The translations under genes were made by a program, and so were the position numbers. Positions 18,033 through 26,128 of a DNA stretch of 64,000 nucleotides are shown piece after piece; within the stretch, counting starts at the first letter, position 1; each line of letters opens with the position of its first letter. The DNA comes from Micromonospora sp. CCTCC AA 2012012 (GTDB taxonomy: Bacteria > Actinomycetota > Actinomycetes > Mycobacteriales > Micromonosporaceae), in contig NZ_CP159342.1 of the NCBI RefSeq assembly GCF_040499845.1, positions 2,852,001 through 2,916,000 on the forward strand, written 5' to 3'. A model generated the notes under the pieces. That model was given only the letters and a program-made list of their open reading frames with translations, did not search any database and was not told the DNA's origin.

Positions 18033-18572
18033 TCACTCCGCCCGGTGGCGGCGGAAACCGGCCATCGGCTCGCCGACGGCGTTCTCGTACCGCAGCACCT
18101 CGCTGAGACCCACCCGCCGCCCGTCGGGGAGGCTCCGGCAGGACGGCCACAGGGCGGCCCGCAGCCCCTCGTGCTCGACGACGCGGAGTGACTCGCTCGA
18201 CCTCAGCTCGACACCGGTCTCGTCGCACCAGGCGACGACGGCGGCCCAGAAGCGCTCCACCGTCTCCCAGGCGTCCACCGTGCGGGGCCCACGCATCGGC
18301 AGCAGCTCCCGCGTGGTGACCAGTCCCTCCGTGCCGTGCGACGCCGCGTTCTGGAGGTCCTCGAGGAACTCCACCGCGACCTGCGCGGCCTCGCCCTCCT
18401 GGACCAGCAGCTCCTCGACCACGGCGAGGGTCGCCGCCGCGCGCCCGCTACGCCGTCGCACCACCTGCATGACGACGTCCCGCACCGGGATCTCGCCACC
18501 GGCGGTGGGCAGCCGGGCGGCGGCCATCAGCCGCGCGACGGGGGTCGGCGGTCGCCGTCTGAACAGGCCCAC
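18033..18572 (-). CDS. Hypothetical protein
   Basis: A 179-residue soluble, mostly helical protein I do not recognise. It starts GLFRRRPPTPVARLM and contains VVEELLVQEGEAAQVAVEFLEDLQNAASHG, an acidic helical stretch, and a conserved-looking centre RTVDAWETVERFWAAVVAWCDETG. GTG 18572 was chosen because GGAGGG lies eight nt upstream; two earlier GTGs add up to six residues. Third positions are almost all G/C, so it is coding. It is convergent with the carboxylase gene and divergent from ddaH, and looks monocistronic. Confidence 0.72.
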   Translation of the reverse strand: MGLFRRRPPTPVARLMAAARLPTAGGEIPVRDVVMQVVRRRSGRAAATLAVVEELLVQEGEAAQVAVEFLEDLQNAASHGTEGLVTTRELLPMRGPRTVDAWETVERFWAAVVAWCDETGVELRSSESLRVVEHEGLRAALWPSCRSLPDGRRVGLSEVLRYENAVGEPMAGFRRHRAE

Positions 18573-18681
18573 GGGCAGCACCCTCCACACTCGCGGCGTC
18601 CGGGCGGTCGCCGTCGGGGTACATGATCATGCCAGCCCGCACCGCTTGAGTTCGGCGGCGGCCACCGGACAGACTGGTGGC

Positions 18682-19452
18682 ATGACGCGAGGCATCGCCC
18701 TGGTCCGGCGCCCCGGCGACCGGCTGACCGACGGGCTGGTCACCCACATCGCCCGCAGCGACGTCGACGTGGCGCGCGCCCGACGCCAGCACGAGGCGTA
18801 CCGGGCGGCGCTGGCCGAGGCGGGTTGGGAGGTGCGCGAGGTCGCGCCCGCCGACGACTGCCCCGACGCGGTCTTCGTCGAGGACACCGTCGTGGTCTGC
18901 GACGACCTGGCGGTGCTCACCCGGCCGGGTGCCCCGCAGCGCCGTCCGGAGATCGCCGGCACGGAGAAGACGGTCCGCGAGGCCGGGCTGGAGGTCGTCC
19001 GCGTCGAGGCCCCCGGGACGCTGGACGGCGGTGACGTGCTCCAGGTCGGCACCACGGTGTACGTGGGCCTGGGTGGCCGTACCGACGAGGAGGGCGTGGC
19101 CCAGCTCGGCGCCCGTCTGGCGACCCGCGGTCGCACGGTGGTCCCGGTCCCGCTGCGTGCCGTGCTGCACCTCAAGTCGGCGGTGACCGCGCTGCCCGAC
19201 GGCACGCTGCTCGCGCTGCCGGAGCTGTTCGACGCCGCGGCGCTCGGGCAGCCGGTGCGCGCCGTCGACGAGGAGGCCGGCTGCCACGTCGTACCCCTCG
19301 GTGACGACCTGGTGCTGCTGGCGGCGTCGGCGCCGCGGACCGCGGCGCTCGTCGCGGAACTCGGCTTCACGCCGGTCGTCGTCGACATCAGCGAGTACGA
19401 GAAGCTCGAGGGCTGCGTCACCTGCCTGAGCGTGCTGATCCCCCGAGGCTGA
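18682..19452 (+). CDS. ddaH: Dimethylargininase (DDAH)
   Basis: A 256-residue protein of the amidinotransferase-like beta/alpha propeller family. FVEDTVVV and TLDGGDVLQ (Asp115 region) bind the guanidino group, His163 lies in AVLHLKSAVT and the nucleophile Cys248 in GCVTCLSV. DDAH hydrolyses N-methylated arginines to citrulline and methylamine or dimethylamine; bacterial relatives can accept arginine-like substrates. ATG 18682 has only a weak ribosome site (CTGGTGG). It is divergent from the hypothetical gene, and convergent hairpins separate it from the sensor kinase. Length and motifs match the family well. Confidence 0.9.
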   Translation: MTRGIALVRRPGDRLTDGLVTHIARSDVDVARARRQHEAYRAALAEAGWEVREVAPADDCPDAVFVEDTVVVCDDLAVLTRPGAPQRRPEIAGTEKTVREAGLEVVRVEAPGTLDGGDVLQVGTTVYVGLGGRTDEEGVAQLGARLATRGRTVVPVPLRAVLHLKSAVTALPDGTLLALPELFDAAALGQPVRAVDEEAGCHVVPLGDDLVLLAASAPRTAALVAELGFTPVVVDISEYEKLEGCVTCLSVLIPRG

Positions 19453-19461
19453 GCAGCCGCG

Positions 19462-19505
19462 GGAACGGGTGCCGTTCCTGCTCGCCGCCCACCCGGGTGG
19501 GCGGC
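19462..19505. terminator. Tandem hairpins between convergent genes
   Basis: GGAACGG-gtg-CCGTTCC (19462-19478) is followed by a perfect 22-nt palindrome (19484-19505) with arms GCCGCCCACCC and its complement. Both lie between the ddaH and sensor-kinase stops. Confidence 0.7.
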
Positions 19506-19518
19506 CCGCCGGCGTGCG

Positions 19519-20958
19519 TCACGGGTGAGCGGTGGGCAGCAGCAGGGTGATGCTGGTGCCCTGCGCGGGGTGGTCGCAGGGCACGTCGAAGCGGGGGTCG
19601 ACCCGGTGGTGGACACCGCCGGAGCAGATGCGCAGCTCGCCCCGGTGGGCGCGGACGGTGGCCTCGACGAGCGAGAGACCGAGGCCGGCGCCGGGTGAGG
19701 TCCGGGAGGTGTCGGCGCGGCGGAAGCGTTCGGCGGCGTGCGGCACGAACGACGGAGGCATTCCCGGCCCCTCGTCGTGCACCGTGATCCGCGCCAGGCC
19801 GCCGACCCGTGAGGCCGTGACGGTGACCGGGGGTCCGCCGTGGCGGTGGGCGTTGTCGAGGAGGTTGGTGACGGCCCGGCCGAGGCCGCTCGCCTCACCC
19901 GGCACGGTCAGCGCCGGCTCGGCCCGGCAGTGCAGGCCGTCGGGACCGGTGCTGGTCCGGTAGCGCTCGACCAGGTCGGTGAGCAGGGCGGCCAGGTCGA
20001 CGGGTGGCGCGGTGTCGGTCGGGACGGGCGGGGCGCCGACGGCGAGGAGGGCCTCGGCCAGGGCGATCAGGTCGGCGGTGTCGGCGGCGGCGTGCCGGAT
20101 GGTCCGCTCCAGTTCGCCGGTGCTGCGGGGCCGGCGGAGCGCGAGTTCCAGCTCGGTGGAGAGCAGGGTCAGCGGGGTCCGTAGTTCATGGCTGGCGTCG
20201 CTGATGAACTGCCGTTCCCGCGCCAACACGGCCTCCTGGGCGGCCAGCATGTCGTTGAGGGTGCGGCCGAGCCGGGCCACCTCGTCGTCGGTGCCGGGGA
20301 CGGCGAGACGTACGCCGGTGGCGCCGGCGGCGATGCGGGCCGCCTCGGCACGGTAACGCTCCACCGGGGCCAGGGCGGCCCCGGCGAGGCGGTAGCCAAC
20401 CAGGGAGGCCACCGCCAGGGCGGCGAGGTTGGCCAGGGTGAGCTGGCCGATCAGTTCCCGGAGCGCCTCGTCGCGTTGGTCCCGGCGGACGGCCGCGACG
20501 GTGACCGCCGGTTGTCCCGCCGCCGGTCGCGCGCCCGGCCGGAGGGGGACCACGTAGAGGCGCAGCGGGCGGGCGCTGATCGGCAGCAGGGTTCCCCGGT
20601 CGGCCCGGACCGGCCGGCGCAGGGCGCGGTCGAGCTGGTCGGGGGCGAGCAGCGAGCCGGGCGGAAGCCCGGGACTCGCGGCGAGGACACGGTTGGTCGC
20701 GTCGAGCAGCTGCCAGTACTCCCCCGGCCCGCTCCGCACCGCGACGGCCGGCGGCGTGCCGGCCCGGGCGGCGGCGGTCAGCTGCGCCGACTGGGCCGCC
20801 AGGTCCTCGTCGAGACGCAGGTCGAGGGCGTAGCGGACGCGCAGGTAGACGAACGCGCCGGCACCGGTGAGCACCACCAGCATCGCGGCGGCGAAGCCGG
20901 CGACCAGCCGTACCCGCAGCGGCAGGCGGCCCCGACCGGTCCCCCTGCGTCGCGGCAC
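19519..20958 (-). CDS. Two-component sensor histidine kinase
   Basis: A 479-residue membrane kinase. Helix 1 (LVAGFAAAMLVVLTGAGAFVY) and a second helix near residue 175 (LANLAALAVASLVGYRL) flank an extracytoplasmic region of about 130 residues. Then come HAMP, the H-box FISDASHELRTPLTLL, N-box NLLDNAHRHGG, and ATP-lid motifs DEGPGMP and GAGLGLSLV. The GTG at 20958 lies one base after the regulator's stop (TGA-C-GTG); a GTG at 20994 would overlap it. The HK follows its response regulator gene, so both share one transcript. Nearby membrane-lipid and ABC genes carry a shared regulator-type repeat, suggesting an envelope-stress role. Confidence 0.92.
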   Translation of the reverse strand: MPRRRGTGRGRLPLRVRLVAGFAAAMLVVLTGAGAFVYLRVRYALDLRLDEDLAAQSAQLTAAARAGTPPAVAVRSGPGEYWQLLDATNRVLAASPGLPPGSLLAPDQLDRALRRPVRADRGTLLPISARPLRLYVVPLRPGARPAAGQPAVTVAAVRRDQRDEALRELIGQLTLANLAALAVASLVGYRLAGAALAPVERYRAEAARIAAGATGVRLAVPGTDDEVARLGRTLNDMLAAQEAVLARERQFISDASHELRTPLTLLSTELELALRRPRSTGELERTIRHAAADTADLIALAEALLAVGAPPVPTDTAPPVDLAALLTDLVERYRTSTGPDGLHCRAEPALTVPGEASGLGRAVTNLLDNAHRHGGPPVTVTASRVGGLARITVHDEGPGMPPSFVPHAAERFRRADTSRTSPGAGLGLSLVEATVRAHRGELRICSGGVHHRVDPRFDVPCDHPAQGTSITLLLPTAHP

Positions 20959-20959
20959 G

Positions 20960-21637
20960 TCAGCCGCCGTCCGGGCGGAGCCGGTAGCCGACACCGCGCA
21001 GCGTCTCGATCGCGTGCCGACCGAACGGCTTGTCGACCTTGCCCCGCAGGGTGGCGACGTGGACGTCGATGACGTTGGAGCGGATGTCCGTCTCGCCGTC
21101 CCACACCTCGTCGAGGATCTGGTAACGGGTCAGGCACTCGCCGGCCCGGGTCATCAGCAGCGCCAGGATGTCGAACTCCCGCGCGGAGAGGTCGACCTCG
21201 GTGTCGCCGCGGTACACCCGCCGCCGGGCCGGGTCGAGCAGCAGGTCACCGGCGCGGACCTCGGCGGGCGGCGGACCCGCGGAGCGACGGTGCAGGGCGC
21301 GGAGCCGGGCGAGGAGTTCGTCGAACGAGAACGGTTTGGTCAGGTAGTCGTCGGCGCCGGAGTCGAGCCCGGCGACCCGGTCGGGGACCTCGCCCCGGGC
21401 GGTGAGCATCAGCACCGGCACGTAGTTGCCCTGCCGCCGCAGGGTGCGGCAGACCTCGGTGCCGCCGAGGCCGGGCAGCATCACGTCGAGCACCACCGCG
21501 TCGTACGGGCCGGTGGCCGCGGTGAGCAGCCCCTCGGGACCGGTGTGGCGGACGTCGACCGTGTGTCCGGCTTCGCGCAGGCCCTGGGCGAGCAGGTCCG
21601 CCAGCCGCCGCTCGTCCTCCACCACCAGGACCCGCAC
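20960..21637 (-). CDS. OmpR/PhoB-family response regulator
   Basis: A 225-residue regulator. The receiver domain has acidic VEDERRL, phospho-acceptor VVLDVMLPG and Lys in YLTKPFSFDELLARL. The winged-helix C-terminus includes LSAREFDILALLMTRAGE and SNVIDVHVATLRGKVD. GTG 21637 follows GGGAGGGAGA. It is divergent from the PAP2 gene, and a CTTCAT direct repeat with 11-bp phasing lies between them, the spacing used by OmpR-family dimers. A near-identical repeat precedes the ABC transporter operon 1.3 kb away. Autoregulation and control of both operons is inferred. Confidence 0.93.
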   Translation of the reverse strand: MRVLVVEDERRLADLLAQGLREAGHTVDVRHTGPEGLLTAATGPYDAVVLDVMLPGLGGTEVCRTLRRQGNYVPVLMLTARGEVPDRVAGLDSGADDYLTKPFSFDELLARLRALHRRSAGPPPAEVRAGDLLLDPARRRVYRGDTEVDLSAREFDILALLMTRAGECLTRYQILDEVWDGETDIRSNVIDVHVATLRGKVDKPFGRHAIETLRGVGYRLRPDGG

Positions 21638-21690
21638 CGCGTCTCCCTCCCACCGTCCCGTCCGCACCAGTGCAGCACACCTCCCGTCGT

Positions 21691-21709
21691 CTTCATCTGG
21701 GCTTCATGT
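21691..21709 (+). promoter_or_regulatory. OmpR-type direct-repeat box upstream of PAP2-DedA
   Basis: CTTCATCTGGGCTTCATGT: two CTTCAT units 11 bp apart. A TACCGT (21719-21724) begins 11 nt after the second unit and could be the -10, with the repeat at the -35. It matches the site at 22949-22967 at 17 of 19 bases. Confidence 0.65.
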
Positions 21710-21751
21710 CGACGTGCCTACCGTCGGCCAGCCGACCGCGGAGGGAACCAC

Positions 21752-22360
21752 ATGAACACCCGGCTCTTCCTGGAGATCAACGATCTGGCCCGGGCCACGC
21801 CCTGGCTGCACGCACCGATGGCCGGTTACGCGAAGTACGGAGTGGTGCTCTTCGCCGTACTGCTGCTGGCCGGCTGGTGGCTCGCCCGCCTGCGCGGCAG
21901 CGGACTGCCGGCGGCGGTCTGGGCGCCGGTCGGCATGCTGCTCGCCGTGGCGGTGAACCAGCCGATCGTCTCGGTGGTGCACGAGCCGCGCCCGTACACC
22001 ACGCTGCCCGGCATCCTGGTGCTGGCCGACCGGAGCGCCGACCCGTCGTTCCCCTCGGACCACGCCACCATGGCCGGGGCTGTCGCGGCCGGGCTGCTCC
22101 TGGTGAGCTGGCGCCTCGGCCTGCTGGCCACGGCGGCGGCGGCGGTGATGGGCTTCGCCCGGATCTACATCGGGGCGCACTACCCGCTCGACGTGCTGGC
22201 CGGCTTCGCCGTCGGCGCCACGGTGACCCTGCTCGGCTACCTGCTCGCCCGGCGAGCGATCGGGGCCGCGCTGGACCGGCTGGACGGCACCCGGCTCCGG
22301 CCCCTGCTGCGGCCGGCCGGGCCGGCGGTCGCCGGCCGGGCCGCCCCGGCACGCCGGTGA
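21752..22360 (+). CDS. PAP2-family membrane phosphatase
   Basis: A 202-residue integral membrane protein with five or so helices and the PAP2 signature split over three motifs: KxxxxxxRP-like HEPRPYTT, PSFPSDHATMAG and RIYIGAHYPLDVLAG (catalytic His). Such enzymes dephosphorylate undecaprenyl pyrophosphate or phosphatidate. ATG 21752 has GGAGGGA at a good distance. Its stop overlaps the DedA start (GTGA). Coupling with DedA, a polyprenyl-phosphate flippase-like family, and the upstream response-regulator box point to lipid-carrier recycling under envelope stress. Confidence 0.9.
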   Translation: MNTRLFLEINDLARATPWLHAPMAGYAKYGVVLFAVLLLAGWWLARLRGSGLPAAVWAPVGMLLAVAVNQPIVSVVHEPRPYTTLPGILVLADRSADPSFPSDHATMAGAVAAGLLLVSWRLGLLATAAAAVMGFARIYIGAHYPLDVLAGFAVGATVTLLGYLLARRAIGAALDRLDGTRLRPLLRPAGPAVAGRAAPARR

Positions 22361-22971
22361 CCGGGCATCTCACCGCCCTGGTCGCCCACTACGGCTACCT
22401 GGGGATCGCCCTGCTGGTCGGGGTGGAGGGCTTCGGCCTGCCCACGCCCGGCCAGACGGCGATCATCACCGGGGCCGGTTTCGCCGCCCATGGCCACCTG
22501 GCCGTCGCCGGGGTCGCGGTGACGGCGTTCCTGGCCGCCGTGGTCGGCGACAGCGTCGGCTACCTGATCGGCCGGGCCGGCGGCCGGTCGCTCCTGCCCC
22601 GCTACGGCCGGTACGTCCGGTTCACGCCGGAGCGGTTCGCCCGGCTCGAGGCGTTCATGGGCCGCAACGGGCCGAAGGTGATCGCGGTCGCCCGGTTCAT
22701 CGACGGGCTGCGGCAGCTCAACGGGATCATCGCCGGGGCGACCGGCGTGCCCTGGCGCCGATTCGTGGCGTACAACGCCGTCGGCGCCGCCGCCTGGGTC
22801 GGGGTCTGGGTCACCGCCGGCTATCTGGCCGCCGACCACCTGCGCGCCATCGAGGCCGGACTGCACCGCTACCAGGGGTACGCCCTGGCCCTCGGCGTCG
22901 TCGCGGCGCTCACCTGGCTGGGCTGGCGGAGGCACCGCCGACGCGCGCCTTCATCCCGGCTTCATGTGTGA
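22357..22971 (+). CDS. DedA-family membrane protein
   Basis: A 204-residue protein with DedA/SNARE-associated motifs: GVEGFGLPTPGQTAIITGAG, VVGDSVGYLIGRAGG and ARFIDGLRQLNGIIAG (the F-x-R-x-x-x-G-type region) in four to six helices. DedA proteins are linked to undecaprenyl-phosphate transport and membrane potential. GTG 22357 overlaps the PAP2 stop. The last codons contain the CTTCAT repeat that is placed to drive the downstream ABC genes, so coding and regulatory information overlap here. Confidence 0.9.
   Translation: MTGHLTALVAHYGYLGIALLVGVEGFGLPTPGQTAIITGAGFAAHGHLAVAGVAVTAFLAAVVGDSVGYLIGRAGGRSLLPRYGRYVRFTPERFARLEAFMGRNGPKVIAVARFIDGLRQLNGIIAGATGVPWRRFVAYNAVGAAAWVGVWVTAGYLAADHLRAIEAGLHRYQGYALALGVVAALTWLGWRRHRRRAPSSRLHV
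22949..22967 (+). promoter_or_regulatory. OmpR-type direct-repeat box upstream of ABC operon
   Basis: CTTCATCCCGGCTTCATGT, inside the end of dedA and 22 nt before the ABC ATPase start. TAGCGT (22976-22981) begins 10 nt after the second repeat and may be the -10, giving a very short leader. Confidence 0.65.
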
Positions 22972-22989
22972 TCTCTAGCGTCCGGGGTC

Positions 22990-23922
22990 ATGAGCGACGT
23001 GCTGGCGGTCAACGCCGTCCACCTCACCAAGACCTACGGTCGGCTGGCCGCGGTCGACGACGTCACCGTGCAGGTCGCCCAGGGCGAGGTGTACGGCGTG
23101 CTCGGCCCCAACGGGGCCGGTAAGACCACCTTGTTGCGGATGCTCTTCGGGCTGATCCGGCCGGACGGTGGCACCCTGGAGGTCTTCGGCCGGTCCTGGC
23201 GGCAGCACGGGGTGGGCTCCCTGAGCGGCGTCGCCGGCTTCATCGAGAGCCCGAAGTTCTATCCGCACCTGACCGGCCGGCGGAACCTGCGCCTGCTCGC
23301 CGGGCTCGACGGCGGCGACGCCGCCGACCGGGTCGACCAGGTGCTGGACGTGGTCGGCCTGACCGACCGCCGGCACGACAAGGTCCGCGGCTACTCGTTC
23401 GGCATGCGGCAGCGCCTCGGCGTCGCCTCCGCGCTGCTGCGCGACCCCCGGCTGCTGGTGCTCGACGAGCCGGCCAACGGCCTGGACCCCGCCGGCATCC
23501 GCGACATGCGCGACCTGGTCCGCCGCCTCGCCGACACCGGACTGACCGTGCTGTTGTCCAGCCACGACATGGCGGAGGTCGAGCAGATCTGTGACAACGT
23601 CACGATCATGAAGGCCGGTGCGGTGGTGCACCACGGCTCGATCGCCGCGCTCCGCGAGCAGGCCCCGCAGCAGGCGCACCGGATCACCACCACCGACGAC
23701 GACCGCGCCGCCGACCTGGCGCGGTCGCGCGGGCTGGAGGTGGACCCGGTCGAGACCGGGTTGGCCGTCCGCGGCCCGCAGAAGGACGTCGACGCGCTGG
23801 TCGCCGACATCGTCGACGCCGGGATCGCGCTGCGCGGCCTCACCCGCGACGAGACACCGCTGGAAGCGCTCTTCTTCATGCTCACCGAATCCGCCCCCGC
23901 CGCCACCGGAGCGCACCGATGA
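22990..23922 (+). CDS. ABC transporter ATP-binding protein
   Basis: A 310-residue ATPase: Walker A GPNGAGKTTLLRML, signature YSFGMRQRLGVA, Walker B LLVLDEPANGLDP and switch His in SSHDMAEV. A C-terminal extension of about 80 residues (residues 225-310) is common in ABC-2 type exporters of the CcmA/NatA class. The ATG is 22 nt after the regulatory repeat and has only a weak GGGG ribosome site. The permease start overlaps its stop (ATGA). Likely role: export or resistance linked to the two-component system. Confidence 0.93.
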   Translation: MSDVLAVNAVHLTKTYGRLAAVDDVTVQVAQGEVYGVLGPNGAGKTTLLRMLFGLIRPDGGTLEVFGRSWRQHGVGSLSGVAGFIESPKFYPHLTGRRNLRLLAGLDGGDAADRVDQVLDVVGLTDRRHDKVRGYSFGMRQRLGVASALLRDPRLLVLDEPANGLDPAGIRDMRDLVRRLADTGLTVLLSSHDMAEVEQICDNVTIMKAGAVVHHGSIAALREQAPQQAHRITTTDDDRAADLARSRGLEVDPVETGLAVRGPQKDVDALVADIVDAGIALRGLTRDETPLEALFFMLTESAPAATGAHR

Positions 23923-24773
23923 CCGCCACCGCCGTACCCGTCGCCCCGCCGGCACGCCGCCGTCCCGGCACCGCCACCGTGCTGCGCGGGGAGGCGACCA
24001 GGCTCGCCGCCCAGATCCGCAGCCGCGCCCTGCTCGTCGGCGCGGTCGTCGTCCCGATCGCGGTCGTGCTGATCTTCAACACGCAACTGCCGCCCAAGGA
24101 CACCATCTACGGCCGGCACATCCACACCAGCGGCTACGCCGTGCCGCTCTTCGTGCTCGCCTTCGCCCACCAGTGGGTGCTGCCCCTGCTCGCGGCCCTG
24201 GTCGCCGGGGACATCTTCGCCACCGAGGACCAGCACGGCACCTGGAAGACGATCCTCACCCGCTCGGTCAGTCGTACCCAGGTCTTCTGGGCCAAGACCC
24301 TTACCGCCGTCGGCTTCAACCTCCTGGTACTGGCCCTGCTCGCCGCCAGCACCATCACCACCAGCCTGCTCGTCGTCGGCCGGCAGCCCCTGCCCGGGCT
24401 CGGCGGCCAACTCATCCCGCCCGGCCACGCGCTGCCGCTGGTCGTCGCGAGCTGGGCCACCGCCGTCGCCCCGGTGCTCGGCTTCACCGGCCTGGCGATC
24501 CTGCTCTCGGTGACCACCCGCAACCCCACCGTCGGGGTCGCCGCGCCGGTCGTCCTCGGGATGATCATGCAGTTGGTCAGCAGCCTCGGCGGGCTCAACC
24601 AGGCTCGCCGGCTGCTGCTCACCACCCCGTTCGAGGCCTGGCACGGCCTGCTGACCGCCCACCCCTTCACCGCGCCGGTCACCACCGGCGCCGCGGTCAG
24701 CGCCGGCTGGCTGGTCGTCTGCCTCACCCTCGCCCACCGCCACCTGCGTCGCCGAGACATCACCGGAGGCTGA
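23919..24773 (+). CDS. ABC-2 type transporter permease
   Basis: A 284-residue membrane protein with six helices (AVVVPIAVVLIF, FVLAFAHQWVLPLLAALVAGDIF, VGFNLLVLALLAAS, VAPVLGFTGLAILLS, VAAPVVLGMIMQLV, VSAGWLVVCLTLA). The loop DIFATEDQHGTWKTILTRSVSR after helix 2 is typical of ABC-2 permeases. It begins inside the ATPase stop codon and ends three nt before the next ATG. Substrate is unknown. Confidence 0.9.
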   Translation: MTATAVPVAPPARRRPGTATVLRGEATRLAAQIRSRALLVGAVVVPIAVVLIFNTQLPPKDTIYGRHIHTSGYAVPLFVLAFAHQWVLPLLAALVAGDIFATEDQHGTWKTILTRSVSRTQVFWAKTLTAVGFNLLVLALLAASTITTSLLVVGRQPLPGLGGQLIPPGHALPLVVASWATAVAPVLGFTGLAILLSVTTRNPTVGVAAPVVLGMIMQLVSSLGGLNQARRLLLTTPFEAWHGLLTAHPFTAPVTTGAAVSAGWLVVCLTLAHRHLRRRDITGG

Positions 24774-24775
24774 GA

Positions 24776-25222
24776 ATGAACCGATCCCGCCTGCACGGCA
24801 TCGCCCTGGCTGCCGCGCTCACGGTCACGCTGGCCGGCTGCGGCCACGAGGACGTCACCCGGGCCCGGCTCGAACGGGCCGTCGGCCCCGCCTTCGCCGA
24901 TCTCTACGTGCAGCGCGCCGCCCTGCTCGGCGACCCGGGGGTCACCGCCGCCGGCGTCGGCGCCTCCGCCAGCTGTGACCGGGGCGGCCCGAAGGTCCCG
25001 GACGTCGGGCCCGGACCGGACTGGATCTGCATGATCCACTTCCGGGACGACCAGGGACAGCCGCAGGACGGCAGGTTCGAGGTCCAGGCCAGGGCCGACG
25101 CCACCTACGTCGCCGGCGGACCGTCGAAGCTCATCGGCCAGGCCACGCTCACCGACCGCCACGGCCACGACGTACCCAACCCGGTCTTCGAATGGGACGG
25201 CGCCTTCGACCCCGACCACTGA
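24776..25222 (+). CDS. Small secreted lipoprotein, hypothetical
   Basis: A 148-residue protein with a signal peptide and lipobox LTVTLAGC (Cys22), then a soluble domain with two further Cys (SCDRGG, WICMI) that could form a disulfide. The pattern GASASCDRG...PGPDWICMIHF resembles small actinobacterial lipoproteins of unknown function encoded after ABC-2 permeases. The ribosome site GGAGG lies within the permease's last codons, and the ATG follows its stop by two nt, so it belongs to the same operon. It could be an accessory or sensor lipoprotein of the transporter. Confidence 0.8.
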   Translation: MNRSRLHGIALAAALTVTLAGCGHEDVTRARLERAVGPAFADLYVQRAALLGDPGVTAAGVGASASCDRGGPKVPDVGPGPDWICMIHFRDDQGQPQDGRFEVQARADATYVAGGPSKLIGQATLTDRHGHDVPNPVFEWDGAFDPDH

Positions 25223-25336
25223 CCGACGCGGCCGGCACGCCCCCCCTCGCGCCGACCGCGCTGGGCGAGAGGGACGCGGCGCCACGCCCGCTCTCCGGGC
25301 GATCGCGCCGGGTGAGCGGGACGAGTCCGGCACCTG

Positions 25337-25358
25337 GGTCGCCAGTGGGCGACCACTG
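25337..25358. terminator. Hairpin between convergent genes
   Basis: GGTCGCC-agtg-GGCGACC (25337-25354) overlaps an alternative hairpin CAGTGG-gcga-CCACTG (25343-25358). It lies between the lipoprotein and HIT-protein stops. Confidence 0.4.
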
Positions 25359-25387
25359 CGGACCGTGAACTGCGGCGGATCAGTCGG

Positions 25388-25999
25388 TCAGGTGGCGGCC
25401 GATCGGCGGCCACCGTGCGAGGCGACCAGGGCGTCAGCCACGATCGCGGCGTCCGCGTCGGCGACGTCGGCGGGGTATTCCGGCAGGAGGTCGTCCCAGA
25501 CGGGCAGCCAGGAGCCGAAGAGCTGCGCCTGGCCTTCCGGCCGGGCGAAGAACCAGACGTGCAGGTGCGCGCCGCCGTCGCCGATGCGGTAGACGTGGGC
25601 CCGCGAGATGTGCGGCAGCGCCTGCACGTGGCGGACGATCCGCGTGGTCAGCAGGCCCAGCTCCGCGGCGAGGTCGTCCGGAAGGTCCGCCATGTCGTGG
25701 TGGTCACGCGGGTAGAGCATCAGCACGAGCGGCACGCCCACTCCCGCGACACGGGCCAGCCGCCAGTGCTCGTTGAACCAGATCCCCTCGTCGCGCTCCC
25801 GGCACGTCCGGCAGTCCGCCGGATCCTCGCCGTGCCGGGCGGGCTCGGGCAGCACCGGCGGGCGCAGCGGCGCGACGCGCAGCCCCTCCTGCTCGAACGG
25901 GCTGATGTCCCAGCCCGTCATGCGCGCCAGCGGCAGCCGCCGCTCGCTGTCGGCGGCGGCAACGGCGTGGTCGTAGAACTCGTCCGGACGCAAGGCCAT
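25388..25999 (-). CDS. HIT-superfamily protein
   Basis: A 203-residue protein with the histidine-triad-like segment GDGGAHLHVWFFARP near residue 145 and the preceding YPRDHHDMADLPDD region of HIT hydrolases and transferases. CRTCRERDEG may be half of a zinc site. The canonical HxHxH triad reads HLHVW, so the third His is absent and nucleotide hydrolysis is not certain. ATG 25999 lacks a ribosome site but lies about 10 nt after a TACTAG box, so the mRNA may be leaderless. It is convergent with the ABC operon and stands alone. Confidence 0.75.
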   Translation of the reverse strand: MALRPDEFYDHAVAAADSERRLPLARMTGWDISPFEQEGLRVAPLRPPVLPEPARHGEDPADCRTCRERDEGIWFNEHWRLARVAGVGVPLVLMLYPRDHHDMADLPDDLAAELGLLTTRIVRHVQALPHISRAHVYRIGDGGAHLHVWFFARPEGQAQLFGSWLPVWDDLLPEYPADVADADAAIVADALVASHGGRRSAAT

Positions 26000-26009
26000 G
26001 GCGCGGAGA

Positions 26010-26038
26010 CTAGTACAGCCAAGATCCGCAGGCTGTCC
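26010..26038 (-). promoter_or_regulatory. Promoter of the HIT gene, probably leaderless
   Basis: Minus strand GGACAG (26038-26033), 17-nt spacer, TACTAG (26015-26010). A start about seven nt further would fall at or within four nt of the ATG at 25999. Confidence 0.4.
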
Positions 26039-26075
26039 CCCACCGCCCCGCCGGGCGGTCCCCCGGTCGCGGACG

Positions 26076-26117
26076 GGGCGAGCCGGCCGGCCACCACGGT
26101 GACCAGCCGGCTCGCCC
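26076..26117 (-). terminator. Terminator of the serine protease gene
   Basis: GGGCGAGCCGGC (26076-26087) pairs with GCCGGCTCGCCC (26106-26117), 18-nt loop, directly after the protease stop. Confidence 0.6.
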
Positions 26118-26128
26118 GGTGTACGCGG

